Positions 8,239 through 16,951 of a DNA stretch of 64,000 bases are shown here, in pieces. The notes beneath the pieces were generated by a model that ran no database searches, had not been told where the DNA came from, and was given only the letters and a program-made list of their open reading frames with translations. The position numbers were made by a program, and so were the translations under genes. Position 1 is the stretch's first letter. The number at the start of each line of letters is the position of its first letter. Source of the stretch: Shinella sumterensis (GTDB taxonomy: Bacteria > Pseudomonadota > Alphaproteobacteria > Rhizobiales > Rhizobiaceae); NCBI RefSeq assembly GCF_004514425.2, contig NZ_MYFN02000011.1, positions 1-64,000 on the forward strand, given 5' to 3'.

Positions 8239-9453
8239 ATGATGGAGCATATTGCAACGACGCCTTTTGGCGGCGGACGGATAACTGCGCGCCAGTTCCA
8301 GAGACAGCGCGAGACGGCCGGTCGGCAGGAAAAACTGCGGGCTGGCGAGGGCGGCAACGATACCGGCCGGGCCGACAAGTGGCAGCTGATGCGCGCCCTG
8401 ACCGAGGCACGCGCGGCCTATGGCATCGGAGATCGCGCAATCAGCGTGCTTGAAGCCCTCGTCTCCTTTACCACCACACGGGAGCTCGACGGTTCGGCAC
8501 CGATCATTGTCTTCCCGTCAAATCGCGAACTGTCGGTGCGCACGCGCGGCATTTCGCCGGCGACGATCCGACGCCACCTGGCAGCACTGGTCGAGGCCGG
8601 CATGATCTTCCGCCGCGACAGCGCCAACGGAAAGCGCTTCTGCCGGCGCGACGACAACGGCGTGATAGAGGACGCCTTCGGTTTCGACCTTGCGCCGCTC
8701 GCGCTCCGGGCCACAGAGATACTGGAAGCGGCAGAAGCCGCACGCGCCGAGGAAAGAGCAATCAGGGCGCTGCGGAGCGAGGTGACGCTGCACCAGCGCG
8801 ATATCACCAAGATCATCGCCTGCGCATTGGAAGAGGGCAGGGCGGGCGACTGGCTCGATTTCAAGGCCCGATTGGCAACGATGACCACCGGCCTCGGCCG
8901 CCGCATGCGACGCGATCTCCTGGCATGGCGGCGCGATAAACTGATCACCCTGCGTGCCGAAGTGGAAAATGCTTATCTTTCAAGCCTTTCCGAACGAGAA
9001 ATGAGCGGCAATGAGCTTCAAAATGAGCAGCATATTCAGAATACAAATACAGATCACTCATTTGAACTGAACGGCCAGGAAAACACTGATGGCAGCGTCA
9101 CGATCTCAAATTTGACGGTGCCGGAGCAGAAGATGGCGATCAGTCTCGACAGATTGACGCGGATTTGCCCGCAGATTGCCGATTACACGAAGGATGGCAT
9201 CCGGTCATGGAACGATTTCCTGGCTGCTGCGGACCTCGCACGGTCGATGCTCGGCATCACGCCCGATGCCTGGCGCAAGGCGAAAGCGGCGATGGGTGAA
9301 CAGACGGCGGCCGTGGTGATCACGGTGCTGCTGGAACGGGGCGAGGCCGTCCGCTCGCCCGGAGGCTATCTGCGAAACCTGACGGAAAAGGCCCAGCGTG
9401 CGGCCTTCAGCATCTATCCGATGCTCCAGGCGCTGGAACGGTCACGGGCATGA
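8239..9453 (+). CDS. repC: Plasmid replication initiator RepC
   Basis: RepC is the replication initiator specific to repABC replicons; it acts on an origin inside its own gene. The 404-residue product begins MMEHIATTPFGGG, the characteristic TTPFG start of the family. It has the DNA-binding domain with FPSNRELSVRTRGISPATIR and LVEAGMIFRRDS, and a conserved C-terminal domain containing DFLAAADLARSMLGI. ATG 8239 was chosen over 8143 because it matches the family N-terminus and follows AAGGGGA. A roughly 300-base leader separates it from repB and encodes the antisense RNA. Confidence 0.96.
   Translation: MMEHIATTPFGGGRITARQFQRQRETAGRQEKLRAGEGGNDTGRADKWQLMRALTEARAAYGIGDRAISVLEALVSFTTTRELDGSAPIIVFPSNRELSVRTRGISPATIRRHLAALVEAGMIFRRDSANGKRFCRRDDNGVIEDAFGFDLAPLALRATEILEAAEAARAEERAIRALRSEVTLHQRDITKIIACALEEGRAGDWLDFKARLATMTTGLGRRMRRDLLAWRRDKLITLRAEVENAYLSSLSEREMSGNELQNEQHIQNTNTDHSFELNGQENTDGSVTISNLTVPEQKMAISLDRLTRICPQIADYTKDGIRSWNDFLAAADLARSMLGITPDAWRKAKAAMGEQTAAVVITVLLERGEAVRSPGGYLRNLTEKAQRAAFSIYPMLQALERSRA
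8955..9125. other. Likely replication origin (AT-rich core within repC)
   Basis: This central part of repC is visibly richer in A and T than the flanking repC sequence. It corresponds to the variable linker between the two RepC domains. In studied repABC plasmids the origin lies within repC in such an AT-rich stretch. Three copies of ATGAGC occur at 9001, 9011 and 9023, spaced 10 and 12 bases apart. Position and composition are seen; origin function is inferred from the family. Confidence 0.5.
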
Positions 9454-9522
9454 TGGACGGACGCGGGAAAAACCTCCGGACGACCGGGCGGATGGCGGTA
9501 TTTGCCCCCGCCCGATGCAGTG

Positions 9523-10545
9523 TCAGCGCCAACCAAGCGCCGGAGCGACATGTTTCAGGATGGATTCGATGACATGCGCGTTGTAATCCACACCAAGCTG
9601 GTTCGGCACGGTCAGAAGCAGCGTATCGGCCTCCTGAATGCCTTCGTCGGCGGCAAGCTGTGCGATCAGCCTGTCAGGCTCGTCGGCATAGGATCGCCCG
9701 AAGATCGCCCGCGTCTTGTCGTCGATGAAACCGACGGAATCCTCTTCCTTGCCGCCGCGGCCGAAATAGGCGCGGTCCCGGTCATCGACCAGGGCGAAGA
9801 TGCTGCGGCTGACCGAAACGCGTGGCGTGCGTGTGTGGCCGGCCTCCTTCCAGGCCTCGCGATAGGCCCGGATCTGCTTGGCCTGCTGGACATGGAAGGG
9901 TTCACCGGTTTCGTCGTTCTTGAGCGTGGAGCTTTGCAGGTTCATGCCGAGCTTGGCGGCCCACACGGCGGTGGCATCGGAGCCGGCGCCCCACCAGATG
10001 CGCTCACGCAAGCCTTCCGAGTGCGGTTCAAGTCGCAGCAGGCCCGGCGGGTTGGGAAACATCGGGCGCGGATTGGGCTGGGCAAAGCCTTCGCCCTTCA
10101 GCACCTCCAGGAAGACTTCCGTGTGCTGGCGACCCATATCGGCATCGTTCATGCCCTCCGCCGGCGCATAACCGAAATGGCGCCAGCCATCGATGACCTG
10201 CTCAGGCGAGCCGCGGCTGATGCCAAGCTGAAGCCGACCCTGCGAAATGAGATCGGCCGCGCCGGCGTCTTCCGCCATGTAGAGCGGGTTTTCGTAGCGC
10301 ATATCGATGACGGCCGTGCCGATCTCGATGCTCTTGGTCCGCGCACCGACGGCTGCCAGCAGCGGAAAGGGCGAGGCGAGCTGCCGCGCGAAGTGATGCA
10401 CCCGGTAATAGGCGCCGTCGGCGCCCAGCTCCTCCGCCGCAACCGCCAGATCGATCGATTGCAGCAACGTGTCGCCCGCAGACCGGGTCTGCGACTGCGG
10501 GGAAGGGGTCCAGTGACCGAAGGAAAGAAAGCCGATTTTCTTCAT
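9523..10545 (-). CDS. LLM-class flavin-dependent oxidoreductase (luciferase-like)
   Basis: This 340-residue protein has a luciferase-like monooxygenase fold: MKKIGFLSFGHW, ADGAYYRVHHF, DLISQGRLQLGISRGSP and a C-terminal EADTLLLTVPNQLG. Relatives use reduced flavin (FMNH2 or F420) to oxidise small organic substrates; the substrate cannot be told here. The start at 10545 gives the normal family N-terminus; 10566 would add seven residues. It lies downstream of the 102-residue gene on the same strand, about 160 bases away, so they may share a transcript. No flavin reductase is adjacent. Confidence 0.88.
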   Translation of the reverse strand: MKKIGFLSFGHWTPSPQSQTRSAGDTLLQSIDLAVAAEELGADGAYYRVHHFARQLASPFPLLAAVGARTKSIEIGTAVIDMRYENPLYMAEDAGAADLISQGRLQLGISRGSPEQVIDGWRHFGYAPAEGMNDADMGRQHTEVFLEVLKGEGFAQPNPRPMFPNPPGLLRLEPHSEGLRERIWWGAGSDATAVWAAKLGMNLQSSTLKNDETGEPFHVQQAKQIRAYREAWKEAGHTRTPRVSVSRSIFALVDDRDRAYFGRGGKEEDSVGFIDDKTRAIFGRSYADEPDRLIAQLAADEGIQEADTLLLTVPNQLGVDYNAHVIESILKHVAPALGWR

Positions 10546-10705
10546 GTAAGTCCGCCTCGAAACCATGCGTCCGTTTATGGGAAGTTGATGCGCAAGATGG
10601 AGGCTCGCCGCCCGCTTGAAAAGGCCGGCAGTGAGAACGGTGCGTTCACCGGTTGAGGCGGATGGCGTTCGTTGCCGCCAGATACGCCGGTCGGACGGGG
10701 TTTGC

Positions 10706-11014
10706 CTACCTGTCGCGGGGCAGCAGCTCGAGGTCGAGGCGATTATAGGTGGCCTGGATCATGTCGATATCGCTCAGATGGCTGGCGACGGCGATTTCCA
10801 CCATCACATCGGCCACGGAGACGTCCACGCAGCGTGTTTGCGACCGCTCAGCTCCGGCAAGAACCACGGCCTGCGCCTGATCGCCGCCCAGAGCGAAATA
10901 CAGGTTGAGCGCGCTCTCGAGATAGGGAAGGGCTCGTCCGGCGGCTGATTGCGATGCGAGGTCGCCTTCGTTCTGCGTGGCAAGGGCAACAGCCTTGTTC
11001 TGGATCTCGCTCAT
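10706..11014 (-). CDS. Small protein of unknown function (102 aa)
   Basis: The product, starting MSEIQNKAVALATQNEG, is predicted mostly helical, soluble and acidic. It has a single cysteine and no motif I recognise. The start was placed at 11014 because an AGAGAGAAACGAG purine-rich stretch precedes it; the frame could extend to 11086. It is followed on the same strand by the luciferase-like oxidoreductase and is divergent from zinT. No function is proposed. Confidence 0.6.
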   Translation of the reverse strand: MSEIQNKAVALATQNEGDLASQSAAGRALPYLESALNLYFALGGDQAQAVVLAGAERSQTRCVDVSVADVMVEIAVASHLSDIDMIQATYNRLDLELLPRDR

Positions 11015-11163
11015 CTCGTTTCTCTCTTCACGCACCAACCGGAAGCTGCCGCACAACCGCAGCCTGCACGCAATTATCCCGACCAAGCTAGCGCCAGCCT
11101 GATGCGCGCTGGTGGCGGACGGGTGAAAATTCGAGGCGTTTTGCGCTTGAAAGCGTCTTCGAG

Positions 11164-11206
11164 CCGAGTTAATCGAGATACGTTACGTTATTACGTTTCG
11201 ACTCGG
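11164..11206. promoter_or_regulatory. Dyad-containing zinT promoter region, possible Zur-type operator
   Basis: CCGAGT (11164-11169) and ACTCGG (11201-11206) form an inverted repeat. It frames an AT-rich core, ACGTTACGTTATTACGT, that contains imperfect symmetry. It lies 40-80 bases before zinT. ZinT genes are commonly repressed by Zur, but the core only loosely resembles Zur sites I know, so this remains a candidate. Confidence 0.3.
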
Positions 11207-11243
11207 ACGTTAGCGCCGGAATAGACAATGGAAGGAAAAGGCA

Positions 11244-11912
11244 ATGACCAAGGTGTTGAAAAAACTCAGCTATGTGGCGGCGATATCCACGGCGCTCGGG
11301 CTTACGGGGCTGGTCAGCGCCCATGCCGCATCGGAGCATAAACACAGCCACAGCCACAGCCATGCCGACGAGGCGCAGAAGAAGGTCCATGAGGGTTATT
11401 TCGCGGACGACCAGGTAAAGGCACGTCCGCTTTCGGACTGGGAAGGCGACTGGCAATCCGTCTATCCCTATCTCGTCGACGGAACACTCGACCCCGTGAT
11501 GGCGGACAAGGCCAAGCATGGCGACAAGAGTGCGGCCGATTACCGGGCCTACTACGACGTCGGCTACAAGACCGATGTCGATCGCATCCTGATTGCCGGG
11601 TCGAAGGTTACCTTCTTCCGCGGCGAGACGGCCGTCAACGGCGATTATGAAACCGACGGCCACGAGATCCTGACCTACAAGAAGGGCAATCGCGGCGTTC
11701 GCTTCATTTTCAAGAAGGTGGCGGGGGACGAGGCAGCACCCGCCTTCATCCAGTTCAGCGACCACATCATCGCCCCTGAAAAGGCCGGCCACTACCATCT
11801 CTACTGGGGCGACGACCGCGCTGCGGTGCTGAAGGAACTGACGAACTGGCCGACCTACTATCCGGCCAATCTCGACGGCAAGCAGATCCTCGAGGAAATG
11901 CTCGCCCATTGA
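11244..11912 (+). CDS. zinT: ZinT-family periplasmic zinc-binding protein
   Basis: The 222-residue product has a signal peptide (residues 1-28, ending VSAHAA). It is followed by a His-rich segment EHKHSHSHSHADE and the ZinT/YodA calycin-like domain: LSDWEGDWQSVYPYL, YYDVGYKTDVDRI, FQFSDH-like FIQFSDHII and AGHYHLYWG. ZinT captures zinc (and cadmium) in the periplasm and passes it to the ZnuABC importer. No znu genes are in the window. AAGGAAAAGGCA precedes the start. The His-rich insert probably adds metal-binding capacity, as in longer ZinT proteins. Confidence 0.92.
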   Translation: MTKVLKKLSYVAAISTALGLTGLVSAHAASEHKHSHSHSHADEAQKKVHEGYFADDQVKARPLSDWEGDWQSVYPYLVDGTLDPVMADKAKHGDKSAADYRAYYDVGYKTDVDRILIAGSKVTFFRGETAVNGDYETDGHEILTYKKGNRGVRFIFKKVAGDEAAPAFIQFSDHIIAPEKAGHYHLYWGDDRAAVLKELTNWPTYYPANLDGKQILEEMLAH

Positions 11913-11947
11913 GCCGAGCGCGGCCTGCCGGCCGGGACTTTGTCTTG

Positions 11948-11975
11948 GGATACCGCGCCGCCTGACGCGGTATCC
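11948..11975. terminator. Perfect 10-bp hairpin downstream of zinT
   Basis: GGATACCGCG (11948-11957) pairs exactly with CGCGGTATCC (11966-11975) around an 8-base loop, 36 bases after the zinT stop. There is no T-run on either side, so it is a weak candidate terminator or an mRNA 3'-end stabiliser. Confidence 0.4.
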
Positions 11976-12602
11976 AGCTCGATCGAGCTACTCAGGTTGG
12001 ATTGCGTCAGGAGCGGGTTGAGCGGGGCGGCTCCCGGGCAAAATCATGGCTGGCCGCCGTCCTACAGCGGATTTCTCGCAAAGACTGCCCCCACCACGTG
12101 GCAAACTCACAAAACGCGCCCCGGGCCATCAATGGCGGAACAAGGGGCGTCCGCTTTTTTCCCTAACGGGACCTTGTCGATCGCATCCATCATGGCAATG
12201 GAATCCTTGGGCAGGGCCGCCCCCCTTCGGCGGTGGCGGGGGCGACGTGGCAATTGCGGCGCATTTCTCTTCATTAGAGAGTATAATGACGATGATGCGA
12301 GATTATCGGACATTGTCTATCGCCGACATGCCGTGCGGTTATTGGCGGAAAAACCGAAAAATCCGCACATATGGCTTGAGCTGGCGGACAACGATTTGCC
12401 CGTCGGTTCAGCCGTTTCCGTGACAACATTTGCGGGCTGCCTGCCCGCTGGATAGTGCGCGCGGCGGGCTGGCCGCCCTTCGCGCCCGGCATTGCCTTGA
12501 AACCGCTGGATGATCTTGCCCGCTTCGCGCCCGCCTAGGCCGGCTGCCGGCTTTCCCGCCGGGCCCTGAATATGCCGCCGTCGAGGGCAGGGACTATCAG
12601 CT

Positions 12603-12637
12603 CAAAAAAAATGGGCCGGCGAGTTGCGCGGCCCATG
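12603..12637 (-). terminator. Minus-strand intrinsic terminator with no upstream gene
   Basis: ATGGGCCG at 12611-12618 pairs with CGGCCCAT at 12629-12636. On the minus strand the stem is followed immediately by eight T residues (12611-12604), a textbook rho-independent terminator. No minus-strand gene ends here. The nearest sequence it could terminate is the 250 bases between 12640 and the lpiA start, which points to an unannotated small RNA or an attenuated antisense transcript. Confidence 0.6.
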
Positions 12638-12890
12638 AAGTGTGAAGGTTCAAAAAAACCTCCAGAGGGGAACAGCTGCTGCGGCGGCACTGGGAGGAAA
12701 AAAGCCGCCATGTGCATCAGCTGGGTGCACTATGCCCCTTTTTTGACCAGATGGAAAACATTTATTGTGCAATGCAGCCATGCACAGGCCGCGTTGCTCC
12801 GGCATTGTCGCACGATTGCGAAAAATCAGCCCGATATTTGCCACAGACGCGGCTAGGATGCGGCGCCGTAACATTAGCGCGGGCTTGAGC

Positions 12891-15488
12891 ATGTCGGATA
12901 AAACAGGTGTGGTTTCCGAGGACACGTCGTCCCGGCTCGTTGTGCTGTTCCTTACATACAGACTTTATATTCTCGGCGCGGCCAGCCTTTTCGTTTTCGC
13001 GCTCGTTGCGTTCGCGCTGTACCACCTGACCGCGGAGGTCCGCTACGACGAGGTGCTCGCCGCGCTTTCGGCGACCTCATGGAGCGCCATCGCGCTTGCG
13101 GCGCTGTTCACCGGCCTCAGCTTCTTTGCGCTCATCCTCTACGACGTCAACGCGCTGGACCATGTGGGGCGCAAGGCGCCGTTCCCCTCCGTCGCCGTCA
13201 CCGCCTTCATGGCCTATGCAGTCGGCAATACGGTAGGGTTCGGCCCGCTCAGCGGCGGGGCGATCCGCTTCCGCGCCTATTCCAGGCTCGGGCTCACGCC
13301 GGGCGAGATCGCCCGCATCATCGCCTTCGTCACGCTGTCCTTCGGACTCGGGCTGCTTGGCGTCAGCGCCCTTGCCACGCTTGCCGTGGCGCCGCGCGTC
13401 GCCGGCATCATCGGCGTCGATGCGCTCTGGTTGCGCGTCATTGCCGGCGCAGTGGTGGCCGGGCTTGCCGCCGTCTTCTATGTCGGCCGCAACGGCCGGG
13501 TGCTCACCATGAAGGGCTTTCGGCTTCGCCTGCCCGATAGCGGCACTGCATCGCGCCAGTTCCTCGTCTCCGCACTCGATATCGCCGCCGCCGCATCCGT
13601 GCTCTATGTGCTCCTGCCCGAAACCCATGTCGGCTGGCCGACCTTCCTCGCGATCTATGCGGTCGCGATCGGTTTCGGCGTACTCAGCCATGTTCCCGCC
13701 GGGCTGGGGGTCTTCGAAGCCGTCATCATGGCGGGCCTGTCCAACGCCATCGGCATCGATCAACTGCTCGGTAGTCTCGTGCTCTACCGGCTGATCTACT
13801 ATGTGCTGCCGCTGCTTTTGGCCACGCTTCTCCTGCTCCTGACCGAAATGCGCCAGCTGGCGCTGCGGCCCGGCGTCGCCGAGGCGGCCCAGCTTGCCGG
13901 AAAGCTTGCCCCTGCGCTGATCGCCACGCTGTCGCTGCTGCTCGGTGCGATGCTGATCTTCTCGAGCGTGGTGCCGACGCCCGACACCGATCTGGACTTG
14001 CTGTCGGGCTACCTGCCGTTGCCGATCGTCGAAGGCGCGCATTTCCTCTCGAGCCTGATCGGCCTGCTTCTGATCGTTGCCGCGCGCGGGCTCGGCCAGC
14101 GGCTCGACGGCGCGTGGTGGGTGGCGCTCGCAGGCGCCGCTATCGCCTTCGCCTTCGCCTTCCTGAAGGCCATCGCCGTGTTCGAGGCGGCACTCCTGGC
14201 GCTGTTCATTGTCGCGCTGCTTGCCAATGCGCGCGCCTTCGACCGGCACAGTTCGCTGCTGCGCCAGGCGCTTGGTCCATCCTGGCTGATGGCCATCGCC
14301 GTCATCATCGTGACGGCCACCTTCATCCTGCTCTTCGTCTATCGCGACACGAACTATGCGCATGACCTGTGGTGGCAGTTCGAATTCTCGGAAGAGGCGC
14401 CACGCGGATTGCGTGCGCTGCTCGGCCTTGCCATCGCCGCGTCGACGCTGGCGCTGTCCAGTCTGCTCCGGCCTGCGCATTACCGAACGGAGGGGCCGAC
14501 GCCGGAGGAACTGAAGCAGGCCGTCGCCGTGACGATGCAGCAGGATGTGGCGGATGCCAATCTGGTGCGCATGGGCGACAAGCGGCTGATGTTCTCGCCC
14601 TCGGGACGTTCCTATATCATGTACGGCATCCATGGCCGCTCCTGGATTGCGCTCGCCGATCCCATCGGTGCCGAAGAGGAGTTCCCCGAACTCGTCTGGC
14701 AATTCGTCGGCGCGGCGCGGGCAGGCGGGGGACGCGCCGCCTTCTACCAGATTTCGCCGGCCTTGCTCGGTGCCTGCGCGGATGTCGGCCTGCGGGCCTT
14801 CAAGCTCGGCGAGCTCGCCACCATCGACCTCGCGGAGTTCGAGCTCAAGGGCAGCCGTTTCGCCAATCTGCGCCAGTCCTATAACCGGGGCCTGCGCGAT
14901 GGCCTGACGTTCAGCGTCGTCCCGCCGGGCGAGGTCGCCTCGATCCTGGACGATCTTCGTACCGTCTCGGATGGATGGCTGGACCATCACAACGCCAAGG
15001 AAAAGACCTTCTCGCTGGGGGCCTTCGCCGACGATTACGTGCTGTCCCAGCCCGTTGCCGTCGTGCGGCTCGCCGAGCGCATCGTGGCCTTCGCCACGCT
15101 CATGGTGACGGATACGAAAGCCGAGGCGACGGTCGATTTGATGCGCTTTGCGCCCGACGCCCCCAAGGGTACGATGGACTTCCTTTTTGCCAGCATTCTC
15201 GACTATCTGCGCAACGAAAAATATGCCCGGTTCAACCTCGGCATGGCGCCGTTGTCGGGCATGGCGCGGCGCGAGGCGGCACCGGTTTGGGACCGCGTCG
15301 GGGGCGCGCTCTTCGAACACGGCGAGCGGTTCTACAATTTCAAGGGCTTGCGGGCTTTCAAATCGAAGTTTCATCCCCGCTGGGAACCGCGCTATCTTGC
15401 GGTCTCCAACGGTACCGGGGCAGTGCTGGCCCTGATGGACGTGACCTTTCTGATCGGCGGCGGCGTCAAAGGAGTAATCTCGAAATGA
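12891..15488 (+). CDS. lpiA: Lysyl-phosphatidylglycerol synthase LpiA (MprF family)
   Basis: LpiA/MprF transfers lysine from lysyl-tRNA to phosphatidylglycerol and flips the product across the inner membrane. This lowers surface negative charge and helps survive acid and cationic peptides. The 865-residue protein has an N-terminal multi-spanning domain (about 14 TM segments, to about residue 530; motif GNTVGFGPLSGGAIRFRAYS). A cytosolic DUF2156 catalytic domain follows (about 540-850; YIMYGIHGRSWIALADPIG, NLRQSYNRG, RFNLGMAPLSGM). ATG 12891 is assumed; ATG 12858 is possible. The stop overlaps the acvB start (ATGA), so the pair is coupled as in other rhizobia. Confidence 0.93.
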   Translation: MSDKTGVVSEDTSSRLVVLFLTYRLYILGAASLFVFALVAFALYHLTAEVRYDEVLAALSATSWSAIALAALFTGLSFFALILYDVNALDHVGRKAPFPSVAVTAFMAYAVGNTVGFGPLSGGAIRFRAYSRLGLTPGEIARIIAFVTLSFGLGLLGVSALATLAVAPRVAGIIGVDALWLRVIAGAVVAGLAAVFYVGRNGRVLTMKGFRLRLPDSGTASRQFLVSALDIAAAASVLYVLLPETHVGWPTFLAIYAVAIGFGVLSHVPAGLGVFEAVIMAGLSNAIGIDQLLGSLVLYRLIYYVLPLLLATLLLLLTEMRQLALRPGVAEAAQLAGKLAPALIATLSLLLGAMLIFSSVVPTPDTDLDLLSGYLPLPIVEGAHFLSSLIGLLLIVAARGLGQRLDGAWWVALAGAAIAFAFAFLKAIAVFEAALLALFIVALLANARAFDRHSSLLRQALGPSWLMAIAVIIVTATFILLFVYRDTNYAHDLWWQFEFSEEAPRGLRALLGLAIAASTLALSSLLRPAHYRTEGPTPEELKQAVAVTMQQDVADANLVRMGDKRLMFSPSGRSYIMYGIHGRSWIALADPIGAEEEFPELVWQFVGAARAGGGRAAFYQISPALLGACADVGLRAFKLGELATIDLAEFELKGSRFANLRQSYNRGLRDGLTFSVVPPGEVASILDDLRTVSDGWLDHHNAKEKTFSLGAFADDYVLSQPVAVVRLAERIVAFATLMVTDTKAEATVDLMRFAPDAPKGTMDFLFASILDYLRNEKYARFNLGMAPLSGMARREAAPVWDRVGGALFEHGERFYNFKGLRAFKSKFHPRWEPRYLAVSNGTGAVLALMDVTFLIGGGVKGVISK

Positions 15489-16849
15489 AGGTTCTGTCCC
15501 GTCTTACAGCCGCCGCGCTGCTCGCCGGCCTCCTGCCATGCGCAGCCATGGCGCAGGACTTCGATACGGGCATGATCCCCGGCGATCATATCACCATGCC
15601 CGATGGCGCGCCGGAGGCGAGCGTGTTCCTGATCTCCGGCAAGGACGGCTGGGGCGCGCAGGAAGACAAGCAGGCCGCGGACCTGGCCGCTAAGGGGGCG
15701 GCCGTCGTCGGCATCGACCTGCCGGCCTATCTCAAGACGCTTTCGGCCGATACCGGCGACTGCGTGTACATGATCTCCGACGTGGAAGCGCTCGCCCACC
15801 AGATGCAGCGCGCCGGCGGGGCGACGCAGTACAATCCGCCCATTGTCGCCGGCATCGGGGAGGGGGGTGCCCTGGCGCTCGCCATGATCGCCCAGAGCCC
15901 CGCCGCCACGCTCGACCAGGCGATCGCCGTCGATCCGGAAGCCGGCATCGCGCTGGACAAGGTGCTCTGCACTCCCGCCAGCAAGACAAAGGCCGGCGAC
16001 CGCACGCTCTATGGCCTGACGGACGGGCCGTTGCCGGCGCCGGTGACGGTGCTGTTCACCGCCGATGCCCCGCAGGCCGGCCGCGACCATGTGGCGACGC
16101 TGCAGACGTCGCATCCCGATATCGAGGTGCGTGACGAGACGGCGAGCGCCGCCGATGTCCTTTCCCAGGCTCTGGCCGACCGCGTCGACGCGGCCGGTGG
16201 TACCGAGACGCCCCTTGGCCTGCCGCTCAGCGTTCTGAAGGCGACGCCGGCCTATGACACCATGGCGGTGGTCTATTCCGGCGACGGCGGATGGCGCGAC
16301 ATCGACAAGCAGGTGGCCGGCGCGCTGCAAGAGCGCGGTATTCCCGTCGTCGGCGTGGATTCGCTGCGCTACTTCTGGTCGGAGCGAAAGCCGCAGGAAA
16401 CGGCGGACGATCTTTCGCGCATCATCGATGCCTTCAGCAAGGAATGGGACGTCAAGCATGTGCTGCTCGTCGGCTATTCCTTCGGTGCAGATGTGCTGCC
16501 GGCGACCTACAACCTGCTCTCCGCCGACGACCGCAAGCGCGTGCCGCAGCTGACGCTGATGGCGCTGTCGCACCAGGTGGACTACGAGATATCGGTGACA
16601 GGCTGGCTCGGCGTGGCCGGGGAGGGCGCAGGCGGCGATCCCGTCAAGGACATCGCCAAGATCGATCCGAAGATGGTGCAATGCATCTACGGCAGCGAGG
16701 AGGACGACGATCCGTGCCCGACACTGAAGGCTTCGGGCGTGGAAGCCATCTCGATCGAGGGCGGCCACCATTTCGACGGTGACTACGAGGCCCTTGCCGG
16801 CCGCATCATCGACGGGCTGAAGAAGCGGCTGGCGGCTGGCGCGCAATAG
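15485..16849 (+). CDS. acvB: AcvB/VirJ-family periplasmic protein (lysyl-PG hydrolase)
   Basis: The 454-residue protein has a signal peptide (residues 1-23, ending AMAQD) and two VirJ-like alpha/beta-hydrolase halves. The second half carries the nucleophile elbow GYSFGAD (about 330-336) and a closing GGHHFDGDY. The first half has a degenerate elbow GIGEGGA. In Agrobacterium, AcvB hydrolyses lysyl-phosphatidylglycerol in the periplasm and its loss affects T-DNA transfer. Coupling to lpiA by a 4-base overlap fits synthesis and turnover in one operon. A cysteine-rich loop (CIYGSEEDDDPC) near the C-terminus may form a disulfide. Confidence 0.92.
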   Translation: MKVLSRLTAAALLAGLLPCAAMAQDFDTGMIPGDHITMPDGAPEASVFLISGKDGWGAQEDKQAADLAAKGAAVVGIDLPAYLKTLSADTGDCVYMISDVEALAHQMQRAGGATQYNPPIVAGIGEGGALALAMIAQSPAATLDQAIAVDPEAGIALDKVLCTPASKTKAGDRTLYGLTDGPLPAPVTVLFTADAPQAGRDHVATLQTSHPDIEVRDETASAADVLSQALADRVDAAGGTETPLGLPLSVLKATPAYDTMAVVYSGDGGWRDIDKQVAGALQERGIPVVGVDSLRYFWSERKPQETADDLSRIIDAFSKEWDVKHVLLVGYSFGADVLPATYNLLSADDRKRVPQLTLMALSHQVDYEISVTGWLGVAGEGAGGDPVKDIAKIDPKMVQCIYGSEEDDDPCPTLKASGVEAISIEGGHHFDGDYEALAGRIIDGLKKRLAAGAQ

Positions 16850-16951
16850 GCTTCCCCGCGTGTCCGCGAGCGTGCCGGGATGCCGTCAGGTTGACCTCCA
16901 TGTCGATCGGGAGGATAGTGACGCCTCACTCCAGGGAGGAGGGATAGCGTC

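Larger units (their letters stand above)
11913..12890. other. 978-base stretch without a convincing gene
   Basis: Open frames here (for example 11940-12455 +, 12046-12423 +) lack family motifs and believable starts. What is visible is structure: a perfect 10-bp hairpin at 11948-11975, the palindrome AGCTCGATCGAGCT at 11976-11989, a strong minus-strand intrinsic terminator at 12603-12637, and further A- and T-runs between 12651 and 12744. The unexplained terminator suggests a small RNA. The lpiA promoter should lie near the right end. Confidence 0.5.

Noticed and set aside
9502-10656. 384-codon plus-strand frame opposite the luciferase-like gene
   Set aside because: It is an antisense shadow; the minus strand has a clear family with a complete domain.
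13077-15374. 765-codon minus-strand open frame antisense to lpiA
   Set aside because: It is a GC-rich mirror frame; the composition is Arg/Glu/Gln/Gly-rich with no motif, and the plus strand clearly encodes LpiA.
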